Source of the DNA: Fluoribacter gormanii
Lineage (GTDB): Bacteria > Pseudomonadota > Gammaproteobacteria > Legionellales > Legionellaceae
Direction of reading: 5' to 3'
Length of the DNA: 53,222 bases
Assembly: GCF_900156395.1 (NCBI RefSeq)
Contig: NZ_FTNL01000025.1
Location: forward strand, 1-53,222
Below the pieces are notes generated by a model that worked only from the letters and a program-made list of their open reading frames with translations, was not told where the DNA came from and searched no databases. Shown in pieces: positions 9,250 to 18,670 of this stretch. The stretch's first letter is position 1. Every line of letters starts with the position of its first letter. A program made the translations under genes and the position numbers.

Positions 9250-10869
9250 CTATAAATCTAGTTTGGGCGGAGTTGTAAAAGAATGATATGGAGGTGGCGA
9301 GGGTAATGTCCACTCTAATCCATAAGCTCCTTCCCATGCTCTTCCAGCAGCAATATCTTTTTTCGTACCTTTTTTCCTTACAGTAGCTATCACGTTATAC
9401 AAAAATAGAAGTTGTGTAAAACCAAAGATAAAAGCACCAATTGAAGAGATCATATTAAAATTAGTGAATTGTAATGCATAATCCGGAATTCTTCTTGGCA
9501 TACCCGCCAATCCTAAGAAATGCATTGGGAAGAAAGCAATATTTACAGAGATAACAGATAACCAAAAATGCCATTTACCCAGTAATTCATTATACATGTG
9601 CCCAGTCCACTTCGGCAGCCAATAATATGTAGCAGAAAACAGGGCAAAAACCACACCTGGAACCAAGACATAATGGAAATGAGCGACCACAAAGTAACTA
9701 TCTTGGTATTGAAAATCTGCAGGTACCAATGCCAGCATAAGGCCTGTAAATCCACCTATAGTAAATAGAAATACAAAAGCTAACGCAAATAACATTGGGG
9801 TTTCAAAAGTCATGGAACCTCGAAACATAGTGCTTACCCAGTTAAATACTTTAATACCTGTTGGAACAGCAATCAGCATTGTGGTGTACATAAAGAACAA
9901 TTCTGCACCCAATGGTATCCCTGATGTAAACATATGGTGCGCCCAAACAATAAATGACAAGATTGCAATACTTACTGTTGCATAGACCATAAAATAATAA
10001 CCGAACAATGGCTTACGGCTAAAAGTCGGAATAACTTCAGATATCACACCAAAAGCGGGTAATACGAGAACATATACTTCAGGATGACCAAAAAACCAGA
10101 ATACGTGTTGGAAAAGTATGGGATCTCCACCACCCGCTGCATCGAAAAAGCTGGTGCCAAAATGACGGTCAGCCAACATCATGGTTACTGCTCCAGCCAA
10201 TACAGGCATAATCGCGATCAGCAAAAACGCGGTAATTAACCAAGTCCATACGAACATCGGCATTTTCATCAGTGTCATACCAGGAGCACGTAAATTTAGG
10301 ATCGTCGCAATAATATTAATCGAGCCCATAATGGATGAAACCCCCATCATATGGATCGAAAAGATCATAAAATCAGTACTGGGAGGTGCATATTTGGTAG
10401 ATAAAGGAGCATACATGGTCCAACCAAAGTTAGGACCTCCACCTGCATGAAATGTTGTTGAAAGCAATAATACAAAGGCAAAAGGTAAAATCCAAAAACT
10501 CCAGTTGTTTAATCGCGGCAAAGCCATATCTGGAGCACCAATCATCATTGGAATTTGCCAGTTTGCCATTCCAGTAAAAGCAGGCATCACCACACCAAAC
10601 AGCATGATTAAACCATGCAATGTTGTCATTTGGTTGAAGAAATTTGGATCAACAAAACGATGCCCTGGTTGAAATAACTCAGCTCGAATAACTAAGGCCA
10701 TGCCACCAGCCAAAAAGAAGCTTATCATTGCAAGCCACAGATAAAGGGAACCGATATCTTTATGGTTTGTAGTAAACAACCAACGTTTTATAAAACCTAA
10801 GACGCCTCTACCCTGTTCTGGACCATGATCATCATGTTTTTCATCGTGCGCTAATGTATAACTACTCAT
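9250..10869 (-). CDS. coxA: Cytochrome c oxidase subunit I
   Basis: Catalytic haem-copper oxidase subunit with about 12 transmembrane helices, 539 aa. The first haem ligand region reads TLHGLIMLFGVVMPAFTGMANW. The CuB and crosslinked Tyr region reads WFFGHPEVYVLVLPAFG, followed by the HHMFTSG motif and the C-terminal haem ligands in VVAHFHYVLVPG. These mark an A-type aa3 oxidase. Its ATG overlaps the coxB stop (ATGA), with GGAGG 7 bases upstream inside coxB. The K-pathway and D-pathway residues appear conserved by eye. Confidence 0.98.
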   Translation of the reverse strand: MSSYTLAHDEKHDDHGPEQGRGVLGFIKRWLFTTNHKDIGSLYLWLAMISFFLAGGMALVIRAELFQPGHRFVDPNFFNQMTTLHGLIMLFGVVMPAFTGMANWQIPMMIGAPDMALPRLNNWSFWILPFAFVLLLSTTFHAGGGPNFGWTMYAPLSTKYAPPSTDFMIFSIHMMGVSSIMGSINIIATILNLRAPGMTLMKMPMFVWTWLITAFLLIAIMPVLAGAVTMMLADRHFGTSFFDAAGGGDPILFQHVFWFFGHPEVYVLVLPAFGVISEVIPTFSRKPLFGYYFMVYATVSIAILSFIVWAHHMFTSGIPLGAELFFMYTTMLIAVPTGIKVFNWVSTMFRGSMTFETPMLFALAFVFLFTIGGFTGLMLALVPADFQYQDSYFVVAHFHYVLVPGVVFALFSATYYWLPKWTGHMYNELLGKWHFWLSVISVNIAFFPMHFLGLAGMPRRIPDYALQFTNFNMISSIGAFIFGFTQLLFLYNVIATVRKKGTKKDIAAGRAWEGAYGLEWTLPSPPPYHSFTTPPKLDL

Positions 10870-12071
10870 TGCAAACCTCCAGCTTGAACTTTATTAACCA
10901 TGGTTGGTTGTTGATTAGCCTTTTGACGTTGCGCAGCAACTTCCTCGGCTTGAATTATATCATTTGTATTATTATCCCAAGCATTACGTTCATAAGTCGC
11001 TATTGCAGCAATTTCTTCATCACTAAGTTGATCTTTATACGGTTGCATTGCAGAACCAGCAACACCGTTTAGGATTATATCCAAGTGCCGTGAAATAGGA
11101 TGACCTGTTGCTACCGAACTCCGCTTGAGTGCAGGATACATTGGTGGGATACCTTTTCCATCAGGCTGATGGCATGCAGAACAAAATTGGTCGTATTTTT
11201 GTTTTCCAAGTAAAAGTAATTCATCTCGCGTCATCGATTTCTGAGTTGCAACATTAACTTCTTCTTTAGCATACTGATCTTCTACTTTTGTTTGCGCTGC
11301 GACCCATTTATCAAAATCGTCCTGACTGACCGCTTCAACAACTATAGGCATAAATCCATGATTAACCCCGCAAAGCTCCGCACATTGACCTCGATATGTT
11401 CCAGGCTTTTCGATTGTCGCCCATGCTTCATACATGAAACCAGGTATCGCATCGCGTTTAATGCCTAATTCTGGAACCCACCATGAGTGCACAACATCAT
11501 TTGAAGTGACAAGAAAGCGGATTTTCTTATTAATAGGAACAACCATTGGTTTATCGACTTCTAGTAAATACCACTCACTCTTTTTCTGCTTGTTTTGAAT
11601 TTGTTCAAACGGTGTGGATAAAGTACTAAAAAAGCTAATTCCCTGATCAAGATATTCATACTGCCATCGCCATTGGTAGCCTACTACTTTTATAGTTACT
11701 TCAGATTGATTAGTATCATCCATGCGGATTAAAACTCGAGTAGCCGGTACTGCGAGCCCAACAAGAATCAAGAAAGGAATAATCGACCAGACAATTTCTA
11801 ATCGAGGATTATCATGAAATTTTGCGGCTTTATATCCTTTAGACTTTCTGTGATGAATCATGGAATAGATCATCACACCGAAGACAACGACCCCGATTAT
11901 GGCACAAACAGCCATACAAACCATATGCAGGTAGTATACGTCTTTGCTGATAGGGGTCACCCCTTTGTGCATATTTAACTGCCAAAAATCCGCAGCAGCG
12001 AATAGTGGTCGGCTCGCAACCCAGGCACCTAGCATCGTTAATAATCTACAGATCTTTAACCTGTTTAACAT
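10866..12071 (-). CDS. coxB: Cytochrome c oxidase subunit II with C-terminal haem c domain
   Basis: Subunit II accepts electrons at the CuA centre. After a signal peptide, two membrane helices cover about residues 45-115. The cupredoxin domain shows the aromatic patch GYQWRWQYEY and the CuA ligands in CAELCGVNHGFM. The last 110 residues form a fused cytochrome c with CSACH, as in caa3-type oxidases, so it can take electrons directly from another c-type cytochrome. I start it at 12071 because GAGG lies 7 bases upstream; the frame is open to a TTG at 12092. The tetrahaem cytochrome gene lies just upstream. Confidence 0.96.
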   Translation of the reverse strand: MLNRLKICRLLTMLGAWVASRPLFAAADFWQLNMHKGVTPISKDVYYLHMVCMAVCAIIGVVVFGVMIYSMIHHRKSKGYKAAKFHDNPRLEIVWSIIPFLILVGLAVPATRVLIRMDDTNQSEVTIKVVGYQWRWQYEYLDQGISFFSTLSTPFEQIQNKQKKSEWYLLEVDKPMVVPINKKIRFLVTSNDVVHSWWVPELGIKRDAIPGFMYEAWATIEKPGTYRGQCAELCGVNHGFMPIVVEAVSQDDFDKWVAAQTKVEDQYAKEEVNVATQKSMTRDELLLLGKQKYDQFCSACHQPDGKGIPPMYPALKRSSVATGHPISRHLDIILNGVAGSAMQPYKDQLSDEEIAAIATYERNAWDNNTNDIIQAEEVAAQRQKANQQPTMVNKVQAGGLQ

Positions 12072-12187
12072 CCCCATTCCTCGTCTTGTCAAGAAAGCCA
12101 GTTTATGCTGACTCCAATTTAGTTTTATATATTTTTAATTTGGTCTCCCCTACGATTATGTAGGGGTTCTTGTTCAGCAATACGACA

Positions 12188-13732
12188 CTACCACAATGAG
12201 TAATTTCCTTCAGTTTTAGATTTACTCACTATATATTTAACTGCTTCGATTACTTCATTCGTGGTGCATTGATTACAGCCTCCGTTTTTCGGATGATCTT
12301 TCCCATGAACGGTGTTTTCAATCAATACATCCATATTTTTTGCAATCAAAGATTTCCACGCCTCTTGATCGCCGATTTTAGGCGCACCTTGTTTTCCATC
12401 ATTATGGCAAGCAGCGCAATGTTCGTTATAAACAGTTTCCCCACTTACAGGGAATTTTGCCGCGCCGCCTGACTTGAGATTTAACAATTGTGTGCGAGTT
12501 AATGACTCATTCAATATGTAATCAATAGCAGAAATGATGTCGTTATCAGAGCAGGTCACACAGGCGCCTTTTATAGGCATGAAGTTATATCCATCAATGG
12601 CATGGCTATATAATCCTGTTAATCCGCTGCTCTTCAATCGCTCATACCAGCTCGCAGAACTTCCCAGCAAAGGAGCACTCATTGCGCCATCTTGATGGCA
12701 AATCACACAAGCGGTGAAATACACTTGCTTTCCACGCTCCAGTGATGGTGGATCATTTGAAGCAGGTAACCCTAGGGGTTCTTCACTTACAACTGTTTTA
12801 AGGTATGTAGCAATAGCCATTCTATCTGCATCGGTTAAATACATCAGGCTGTTATGGTTTACTTCTGCCATAGGACCGGCTACGGGACCTGCATTATTGA
12901 GAAGCTTATTGAATTTGAATACATCGGTGACTTCTTGATGGGTTCCTGATTCCAATCCATACTTAGTAATGTTTGGCGCCCAATAGCCATCAATAAATCC
13001 ACCGGTGAGATAATACTTATTCTTTGGTGCACCAAAAGGATTTAATGGCGTATGGCACATACTGCAATGACCTAAACTATCAACAATATATTTCCCCCGA
13101 TTCCATTCAGAAGATCTGCCTTTTTCATATTGAAATCCATGCCCTTCAGGGAAAAAGAATAATAAATTCCAGCCCCAAAGTGTAAAGCGTGAACCTGGAA
13201 CGTTAAATGGGAAAGGTAATGATTTGTTGGGTAAATTAACAGGAGGCAAGCTCATGAAATAAGCATACAGAGCACGTGCATCTTCATCCGTTATTTTAGA
13301 AAAATAGATATAGGGGAATACTGGGAAATAGTTTCTACCTTTAGGATCCCGACCTTCTTTAAGCGCACGAATGAAATCTTTTTCAGTCCAGTTACCAATT
13401 CCAGTTTCTTTATCCGGAGTAATATTAGGGCTATAAAATGTTCCAAAAGGGGTTTCTATAGGTAATCCGCCCGCATAAGCAGGTGTGCCTGCTTTAACAT
13501 TTGTATGACAGGAAATGCAATCCCCCATCTTTGACAAATATTCTCCTCGCTGAATTAAATTCTGTTGCTCACCGGTAGCTGGGGCAGTCGGTGGATAAGC
13601 AGGATAATATCCATCAATAATTGATAATTTCTCTTGTGCAGGTTCATTTTCTGCATGTAATAATTGACCTGCCAGGCCAAGCACCGCCACAGTTACGGTG
13701 ACGATTAGCTTTCTCAGTAACAAAGAGCCCAC
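12188..13732 (-). CDS. Periplasmic tetrahaem cytochrome c (dihaem domain plus two cytochrome c5-like domains)
   Basis: After an N-terminal signal peptide (residues 1-27, cut after LLHA), four haem-binding motifs occur: CISCH (72-76), CSMCH (223-227), CVICH (342-346) and CAACH (439-443). The first 310 residues resemble the dihaem cytochrome subunit of membrane alcohol or sugar dehydrogenases. The last 190 residues are two tandem cytochrome c5-like modules, each ending in the c5 hallmark (GACVTCSDNDI at 389-399, GGCNQCTTNEV at 485-495). It precedes coxB on the same strand by 116 bases and is the obvious electron donor to that oxidase (inference). The start is a GTG 4 bases after AGGAGG. Confidence 0.88.
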   Translation of the reverse strand: MGSLLLRKLIVTVTVAVLGLAGQLLHAENEPAQEKLSIIDGYYPAYPPTAPATGEQQNLIQRGEYLSKMGDCISCHTNVKAGTPAYAGGLPIETPFGTFYSPNITPDKETGIGNWTEKDFIRALKEGRDPKGRNYFPVFPYIYFSKITDEDARALYAYFMSLPPVNLPNKSLPFPFNVPGSRFTLWGWNLLFFFPEGHGFQYEKGRSSEWNRGKYIVDSLGHCSMCHTPLNPFGAPKNKYYLTGGFIDGYWAPNITKYGLESGTHQEVTDVFKFNKLLNNAGPVAGPMAEVNHNSLMYLTDADRMAIATYLKTVVSEEPLGLPASNDPPSLERGKQVYFTACVICHQDGAMSAPLLGSSASWYERLKSSGLTGLYSHAIDGYNFMPIKGACVTCSDNDIISAIDYILNESLTRTQLLNLKSGGAAKFPVSGETVYNEHCAACHNDGKQGAPKIGDQEAWKSLIAKNMDVLIENTVHGKDHPKNGGCNQCTTNEVIEAVKYIVSKSKTEGNYSLW

Positions 13733-13862
13733 GCTCCCTCCTATTTGTTCTTATTTTGTACGCTTCTCTTGCGGAGACAGAATAATCGACGCATTTTATA
13801 CTCCACAATGCATAAGTTGCAATGTTATAATCGCTATCTTTCATTATTTTTATATTGTGATT

Positions 13863-14504
13863 ATGTTTGTTTATCTTAACGGCTTACTTTTAGGCTTGTC
13901 ACTAATTATTGCCTTAGGGCCGCAAAACATTTTTTTGATTAAACAAGGTGCACAAAAAAATCACGCAATGCTCTCCGCAGTTATTTGTTTTATCTGTGAT
14001 TTTATTCTAATTTGCTCCAGTATTACAGGCTTACATGAATTGCTCTTGCTTCGTCCTGTTCTGCAAATCTGGATGATGCTCTTAGGCACTGCGTTCTTAC
14101 TTTTTTATTCTGCAAAAACACTATCCAGTGCGCTTTCAAAATCAACAGAGACCGAAGAAAATACACATCATCAACCACGTAACAGGACTCAAATCATTCT
14201 CTTGGCTTTAGGTTTTAGCATACTTAATCCACATGCAATTATTGATTCTTTAGTAATTATTGGTGGCGGCAGCAGCGGATATCCCGATCAAGAACATATT
14301 TTTCTGTTGGGTGTACTTACCTCAAGCTTGATTTGGTTTAGCTCATTAACCTTCACTGCGCGATATTTTTCCGATGTTCTGACAAAAGCTAACGTATGGA
14401 AAGGAATCGAATTGCTCAGTGGTTTATTGATGGGTTTTATAGGTATTAAACTCGGCACAGATTGTTTAAGTTTAATTTCAGAATTAATTGGTAAATCGAT
14501 TTAA
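13863..14504 (+). CDS. LysE/ArgO/RhtB-family amino-acid exporter
   Basis: Inner-membrane exporter of basic or related amino acids. The N-terminal signature GLSLIIALGPQNIFLIKQGAQ identifies the LysE/ArgO branch, and about six hydrophobic segments cover the 213 residues. The conserved NPHAIIDSLVIIG motif occurs in the middle. The open frame extends upstream to 13698, but the family start fits the ATG at 13863. It is divergent from the cytochrome gene, sharing a 130-base promoter region. The transported substrate cannot be told from sequence. Confidence 0.9.
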   Translation: MFVYLNGLLLGLSLIIALGPQNIFLIKQGAQKNHAMLSAVICFICDFILICSSITGLHELLLLRPVLQIWMMLLGTAFLLFYSAKTLSSALSKSTETEENTHHQPRNRTQIILLALGFSILNPHAIIDSLVIIGGGSSGYPDQEHIFLLGVLTSSLIWFSSLTFTARYFSDVLTKANVWKGIELLSGLLMGFIGIKLGTDCLSLISELIGKSI

Positions 14505-14691
14505 TAGAAAGGGCCAATCAGTGTGTCGCCAATTGACCCAGTGGAATGACACATAGCAAGTCCAACCTCGCAAGGTGAATATCTCATAACCACTTATCCA
14601 TGTCAACCAGGTAATGGACATCCCCACCCTCCCCATTGTTGTTCGAACCCACTTCAGTTAAACTCAATATTTTACCAATACTGAGCAGTGC

Positions 14692-15117
14692 ATGTTTTAC
14701 GGCGACACCATCCAAGAAACTAGGCAAATGTTTTTTTCCAGCTGGGAAAAATTCCAACAAAAAAAGCTATTGTCCCCTTTAGAAAATCAGATTGTTCAAG
14801 TGATATTGGCTCATCCGGAATATCATAAAATGCTTGAAAACCAAGATAAATTTGAACAACAATCGTATTTTCCTGAGTCCGGACAACCCAATCCCTTCCT
14901 GCACATGGGACTTCATCTAGCGATTCGAGAACAAATCGCTACCGACCGCCCAGCCGGCATTAGTGCAATCTTTAAGAATTTAATCAACAAATACAATGAC
15001 TCATTAACAGTAGAGCATTTAATGATGGAGCAATTGGCTGAGTGCTTGTGGCTCTCACAAAAAAATAATATCCCTCCTGATGAACATCAATATCTGCAAA
15101 TATTAGCTAACCTTTGA
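14692..15117 (+). CDS. DUF1841 family protein (141 aa)
   Basis: Small soluble protein matching the DUF1841 pattern found in many beta- and gammaproteobacteria: an N-terminal R-x-x-F-x-x-x-W region, then ENQIVQVILAHPEYHKMLE, then NPFLHMGLHLAIREQI with the conserved His pairs. Function unknown. It is all alpha-helical in appearance with no membrane segment. It stands alone after 187 bases of non-coding DNA. Confidence 0.85.
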   Translation: MFYGDTIQETRQMFFSSWEKFQQKKLLSPLENQIVQVILAHPEYHKMLENQDKFEQQSYFPESGQPNPFLHMGLHLAIREQIATDRPAGISAIFKNLINKYNDSLTVEHLMMEQLAECLWLSQKNNIPPDEHQYLQILANL

Positions 15118-15284
15118 GTTATTTTTTTAAGTGAAAAAGAAGGTCACGGTGCGTCCACTTTCACAAGTGGAACTTTATCCCCACCTACCATGCATAACGA
15201 TTATCATACTTGTATCCCAAACGGCTTAATTGATCAAATAAAGATCAGGTGGTAGAATACGCATTTTACACGTTGAGGATATTT

Positions 15285-16076
15285 ATGACTAATATTGTCT
15301 TGTTTGATATGGACGACACTTTAAGCTCAGAGAATGGGTTGGGGGATCATAACAGAGTTTTATTTTTTCCAGATTCAACCAAAAAGGTTTTCGCTGATCT
15401 GCAGAAGCGTGGCGACCAAATTATTATTTGCTCTAAATATGCTACGAAGTTCGAAATTGAATCTGCTTTGACAAAAGCAAAAATTGATTATGCAAATATT
15501 ATAATTTTAGGTGAACACAAGAAGCCAAAAGTAGAAACTGCTAATGAATATAAAAATCATAAAAGGGCTAAAAACATTATTATCGTTGAAGATAGCACCT
15601 CTATTGACGACAGTGAACATGACGTTGTGCATATCCAAGTGCCCTATAAAACGGATCACACAGCTCCCCCATCAGACGCTTATTTAAAAGTAGCATTACT
15701 CCCGGAGGAGCAGCTATTTGCGATAAAGCCTATTGTGAAAAAAATTAAGCAAAACCAAGACCATCATGGTCAAATAAATAGTAAAGCTCTATCTAATTAC
15801 TACGAGGCAATAGTAAAACTAATGGAATATAGAGATAAGCGGAAAAATGATTATCGCGAGTTCTATACTAACTGGGCGTGCTGGTTTGGCGGTGAAGCTC
15901 GTTCAAAAAAAGCAAAACTTAAGGCCGTTGATAGCATTCTTGATTCGTTAAACGATGGTACCTTCGACATCAAAAATATTCCCGAGGCAGCAAAAAATGG
16001 AGAGTTGGCTTCTATTGTAAACTCCATGAAAGTTGCTGAAATTGCCAAGACCGCACTATCTTCTGTGCAAATCTAA
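15285..16076 (+). CDS. HAD-like hydrolase-fold protein with helical C-terminal extension (263 aa)
   Basis: The N-terminus reads MTNIVLFDMDDTLSSENG, a haloacid-dehalogenase motif I with nucleophile Asp8 and acid Asp10. A hydrophobic strand ending in IIICSK fits motif II, a lysine cluster (HKKPK) near residue 90 could supply motif III, and NIIIVEDSTSIDD fits motif IV. The fold therefore looks intact and may be phosphatase-active. Residues about 150-263 are a lysine-rich helical extension not typical of HAD enzymes. I start at 15285, where GAGG lies 6 bases upstream, rather than at the upstream GTG. Possible effector or nucleotide/sugar phosphatase; substrate unknown. Confidence 0.75.
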   Translation: MTNIVLFDMDDTLSSENGLGDHNRVLFFPDSTKKVFADLQKRGDQIIICSKYATKFEIESALTKAKIDYANIIILGEHKKPKVETANEYKNHKRAKNIIIVEDSTSIDDSEHDVVHIQVPYKTDHTAPPSDAYLKVALLPEEQLFAIKPIVKKIKQNQDHHGQINSKALSNYYEAIVKLMEYRDKRKNDYREFYTNWACWFGGEARSKKAKLKAVDSILDSLNDGTFDIKNIPEAAKNGELASIVNSMKVAEIAKTALSSVQI

Positions 16077-16143
16077 GCTAAGCTCTAAAATTGCTTTTTA
16101 CACCGCAATCTTAAGAAGTTAAAAGCATAAATAGCCCCTTTAT

Positions 16144-16192
16144 ACCCTCACCCCTCTTCCCTGAATGGCCGTCAGAGCGGATGAGGGTGTTT
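16144..16192. terminator. Hairpin between convergent genes
   Basis: ACCCTCA at 16144-16150 pairs with TGAGGGT at 16182-16188, followed on the plus strand by GTTTTAG. It lies between the stop of the HAD-like gene and the stop of the XRE regulator. The loop is long (31 bases), so the terminator call is tentative. Confidence 0.4.
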
Positions 16193-16208
16193 TAGTTGAA
16201 CATCTAAT

Positions 16209-16475
16209 CTAATCCACTCCCCCCATCAACACCTCAGAGGAACTTACTTTATGCATTAAATCATCCTGTGGCTCCACTTGATATTCTAGGATATCTCCAG
16301 GCTGACACTTTAGATAAGAGCAAATTGCCTCTAATGTAGCAAAACGTATCGCCTTAGCCTTGCCATTTTTTAAAATAGACAAATTTGCTTCAGTAATCCC
16401 TATTGCCTCTGCCAACTCTTTAAGCCTGCATTTGCGTTTTGCCATCATCACATCCAAATTAACAATAATCGACAC
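16209..16475 (-). CDS. Small XRE-family (YozG-like) transcriptional regulator
   Basis: An 88-aa helix-turn-helix protein. The HTH covers about residues 10-65: MAKRKCRLKELAEAIGITEA, then NLSILKNGKAKAIRFATLEA, then ICSYLKCQPGDILEY. This is the short Cro/CI type that commonly accompanies DUF2975 membrane proteins. The start is a GTG with AAGGA 8 bases upstream. It begins 11 bases after the DUF2975 gene and is co-transcribed with it, which suggests the pair is one regulatory unit. Confidence 0.9.
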   Translation of the reverse strand: MSIIVNLDVMMAKRKCRLKELAEAIGITEANLSILKNGKAKAIRFATLEAICSYLKCQPGDILEYQVEPQDDLMHKVSSSEVLMGGVD

Positions 16476-16486
16476 GAGAATATTCC

Positions 16487-17029
16487 TTAAATTGTTAATT
16501 GCGTTTCAGATTTCAATTGATGTGCTTCTTGGACAATCCAGGAGGCAACCAAAATAATAAAAGCAGTGATTAAAGTAGATAAATTGGCTGAGTTCAAGGT
16601 AATGCTGGCAATACGCTCACCTTTAGGATGATTAAAGGTAAGCGCGGCAGTCATTAAAGGTTGATAAAATAGCTGCACCAACTCCCCCAAAATCATATAA
16701 ATACTTACTTGCTTAATTAATTTGATGTTTTCCTCTTCAAATAAATGCCCGTTTTCAAAAAGCCCGAATAGTTTGGCTAATTTATGGCAGATCAAGATAG
16801 TAATGGTCATTGGTATCCATTCAATTGCCAACAGGATACCTCGATGCAACCAAGAAAAATGGGATGGATCATGAATTTGTTTCGTGGAAATCAAAGAAGA
16901 CCAAGCACCGATAGAACACATCCAATCGAATTTAAATAAAATCAAAACTGTTGTTGTTAATGGAATAAGCCAACAAAGGCCACGAAAAAGTAAATAAAGA
17001 ACATGGCTTGTATTTTTTATTTTTTGCAT
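16487..17029 (-). CDS. DUF2975 integral membrane protein
   Basis: A 180-aa protein with four hydrophobic helices (about residues 10-32, 60-80, 108-125 and 150-168). The conserved DUF2975 core GLFENGHLFEEENIKLIKQVS occurs after the second helix. The function of the family is not established; its constant partner is a small XRE regulator, present here downstream. AAAGGA lies upstream of the ATG. Confidence 0.88.
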   Translation of the reverse strand: MQKIKNTSHVLYLLFRGLCWLIPLTTTVLILFKFDWMCSIGAWSSLISTKQIHDPSHFSWLHRGILLAIEWIPMTITILICHKLAKLFGLFENGHLFEEENIKLIKQVSIYMILGELVQLFYQPLMTAALTFNHPKGERIASITLNSANLSTLITAFIILVASWIVQEAHQLKSETQLTI

Positions 17030-17292
17030 GATAAATATCCTTTAGTGATAATTCGCTAAGACTACACCAATAATTATTGTTTAACAATAAATTTATATTT
17101 AATTATAGATATTATTTATTGATTAATAAGTTAATGAAAATTAATAATTCAATCACAATCAAATACCATGACATAAAATTTATAAATTCCTATCCTGACT
17201 GAGTCCACATTGAAAATGTATCTATGCAGGGCTGGGTATCTTGGCAAAGATCAGTTAATATGGGGCATTAAATAACAAATCCGTGTTCCCTG

Positions 17293-18045
17293 ATGACTGA
17301 GCAAGAAAAAAAAACCCATTTTGGTTACTCTACTGTAGGCTGGGATGAGAAAGAACAGAAAGTAGCTGAAGTTTTTCATTCCGTGGCAAAAAACTATGAT
17401 TTGATGAATGATTTAATGTCTTTAGGCATCCATCACCTGTGGAAGCGCTACACTGTAGGTCATAGCCAGGTACGTCCCGGACAATTTGTCTTGGATTTAG
17501 CAGGTGGCAGTGGCGACTTAACACGTTTGTTATGTAAAAAAGTCGGTGATACTGGCCGAGTTGTTCTCGCTGATATTAATTCAGCCATGCTAAATGTAGG
17601 ACGTGATCGTTTATTAGATGAAGGCTTGTATAAGAATATTGATTACGTACAAGGTAACGCTCAATGCCTTCCTTTTGCTGATAATAGTTTTCATTGTATT
17701 ACTATGGGGTTTGGCTTAAGAAATGTAACCGACAAGGAAGAAGCACTTCGTTCGATGTATCGTGTGTGCAAACCCGGCGGAAAAGTGATGATTCTTGAAT
17801 TTTCAACACCCACATTCCCTGGCTTAAAACCTATTTATGACTGGTATTCGTTTAATATTTTACCTAAAATAGGGGGGCTTATTGCGCAAGACAAAGCCAG
17901 TTACCAATACCTTGCTGAATCCATTCGCATGCATCCCAATCAAACCAAACTAAAAGAAATGATTGAGAATGCAGGATTCGAAGACTGTCACTATGATAAT
18001 CTCAGTGGTGGTATCGTTGCCTTGCACATTGCCTATAAATATTGA
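17293..18045 (+). CDS. ubiE: Ubiquinone/menaquinone C-methyltransferase UbiE
   Basis: SAM-dependent C-methyltransferase of quinone biosynthesis. It carries the family signature [21 protein letters not shown] motif [12 protein letters not shown], and the second signature [20 protein letters not shown]. 250 aa is the normal length. It opens a ubiE-ubiJ-ubiB-tatA-tatB series, the same order as in enterobacteria. A 263-base AT-rich region upstream separates it from the divergent DUF2975 gene and should contain the promoter. Confidence 0.98.
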   Translation: MTEQEKKTHFGYSTVGWDEKEQKVAEVFHSVAKNYDLMNDLMSLGIHHLWKRYTVGHSQVRPGQFVLDLAGGSGDLTRLLCKKVGDTGRVVLADINSAMLNVGRDRLLDEGLYKNIDYVQGNAQCLPFADNSFHCITMGFGLRNVTDKEEALRSMYRVCKPGGKVMILEFSTPTFPGLKPIYDWYSFNILPKIGGLIAQDKASYQYLAESIRMHPNQTKLKEMIENAGFEDCHYDNLSGGIVALHIAYKY

Positions 18046-18052
18046 GTGCATT

Positions 18053-18670
18053 ATGTTAAAAAAATACTCCTTAAAAGCTCTCCAAATAGCCATAAACAAA
18101 GCTGCTAAACTGGATGAACAGATGCCAGCCAGGCTGAACGCTTTTGATAATAAAACCCTTGAAATAATTATCAGCCCTTTAAACGTTAATTTTTTCATTC
18201 ATTTTAAAGATGGAGAGATTGTCTTACTGGATTGCTACGATAGAGAAGCAGACACGGTAATTCACAGTAACCCTTTAGGTTTAATCCGCTTGAGTTTATT
18301 ACCAGCATCAAAGGCCCGCTCTTTGTTTAATGATAAAATTCGCATGACGGGAGATACTGAATTAGGTCAACAAGTAAAAAAACTGTTTGACGAGATGGAT
18401 ATTGATTGGGAGGGACATCTCGCCCATTTTACTGGTGATGTCGTTGCCCATCAAATTGGTTCTTTTGTACGCAAGGGAATGGCATTCAAAAAGAAACTGG
18501 ATGAATCCTTGCAGCAAAATGTATCGGAATATCTGCAAGAAGAATTACGAGTCATGCCGACAAAATATGAACTGGAAGATTTTTTTGCTGAAGTCGACGA
18601 GTTATCTTTAAGCGTTGAACGCTTGCAAGCTCATGTTAATCAACTAATAAGCCGCTATGAAATCAATTAA
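18053..18670 (+). CDS. ubiJ: Ubiquinone biosynthesis accessory factor UbiJ
   Basis: A 205-aa protein with an N-terminal SCP2-like lipid-binding domain (about residues 15-115, including [16 protein letters not shown] strands and [10 protein letters not shown]) and a C-terminal coiled coil, the UbiJ architecture. UbiJ helps assemble the soluble Ubi complex by binding lipid intermediates (family knowledge). I start it at 18053, seven bases after ubiE; the longer frame would overlap ubiE by 83 bases. It overlaps ubiB by 14 bases. Confidence 0.92.
   Translation: MLKKYSLKALQIAINKAAKLDEQMPARLNAFDNKTLEIIISPLNVNFFIHFKDGEIVLLDCYDREADTVIHSNPLGLIRLSLLPASKARSLFNDKIRMTGDTELGQQVKKLFDEMDIDWEGHLAHFTGDVVAHQIGSFVRKGMAFKKKLDESLQQNVSEYLQEELRVMPTKYELEDFFAEVDELSLSVERLQAHVNQLISRYEIN

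Noticed and set aside
14630..14665. GTTCGAACC, reminiscent of a tRNA T-loop
   Set aside because: No acceptor stem, anticodon arm or D arm can be built around it.
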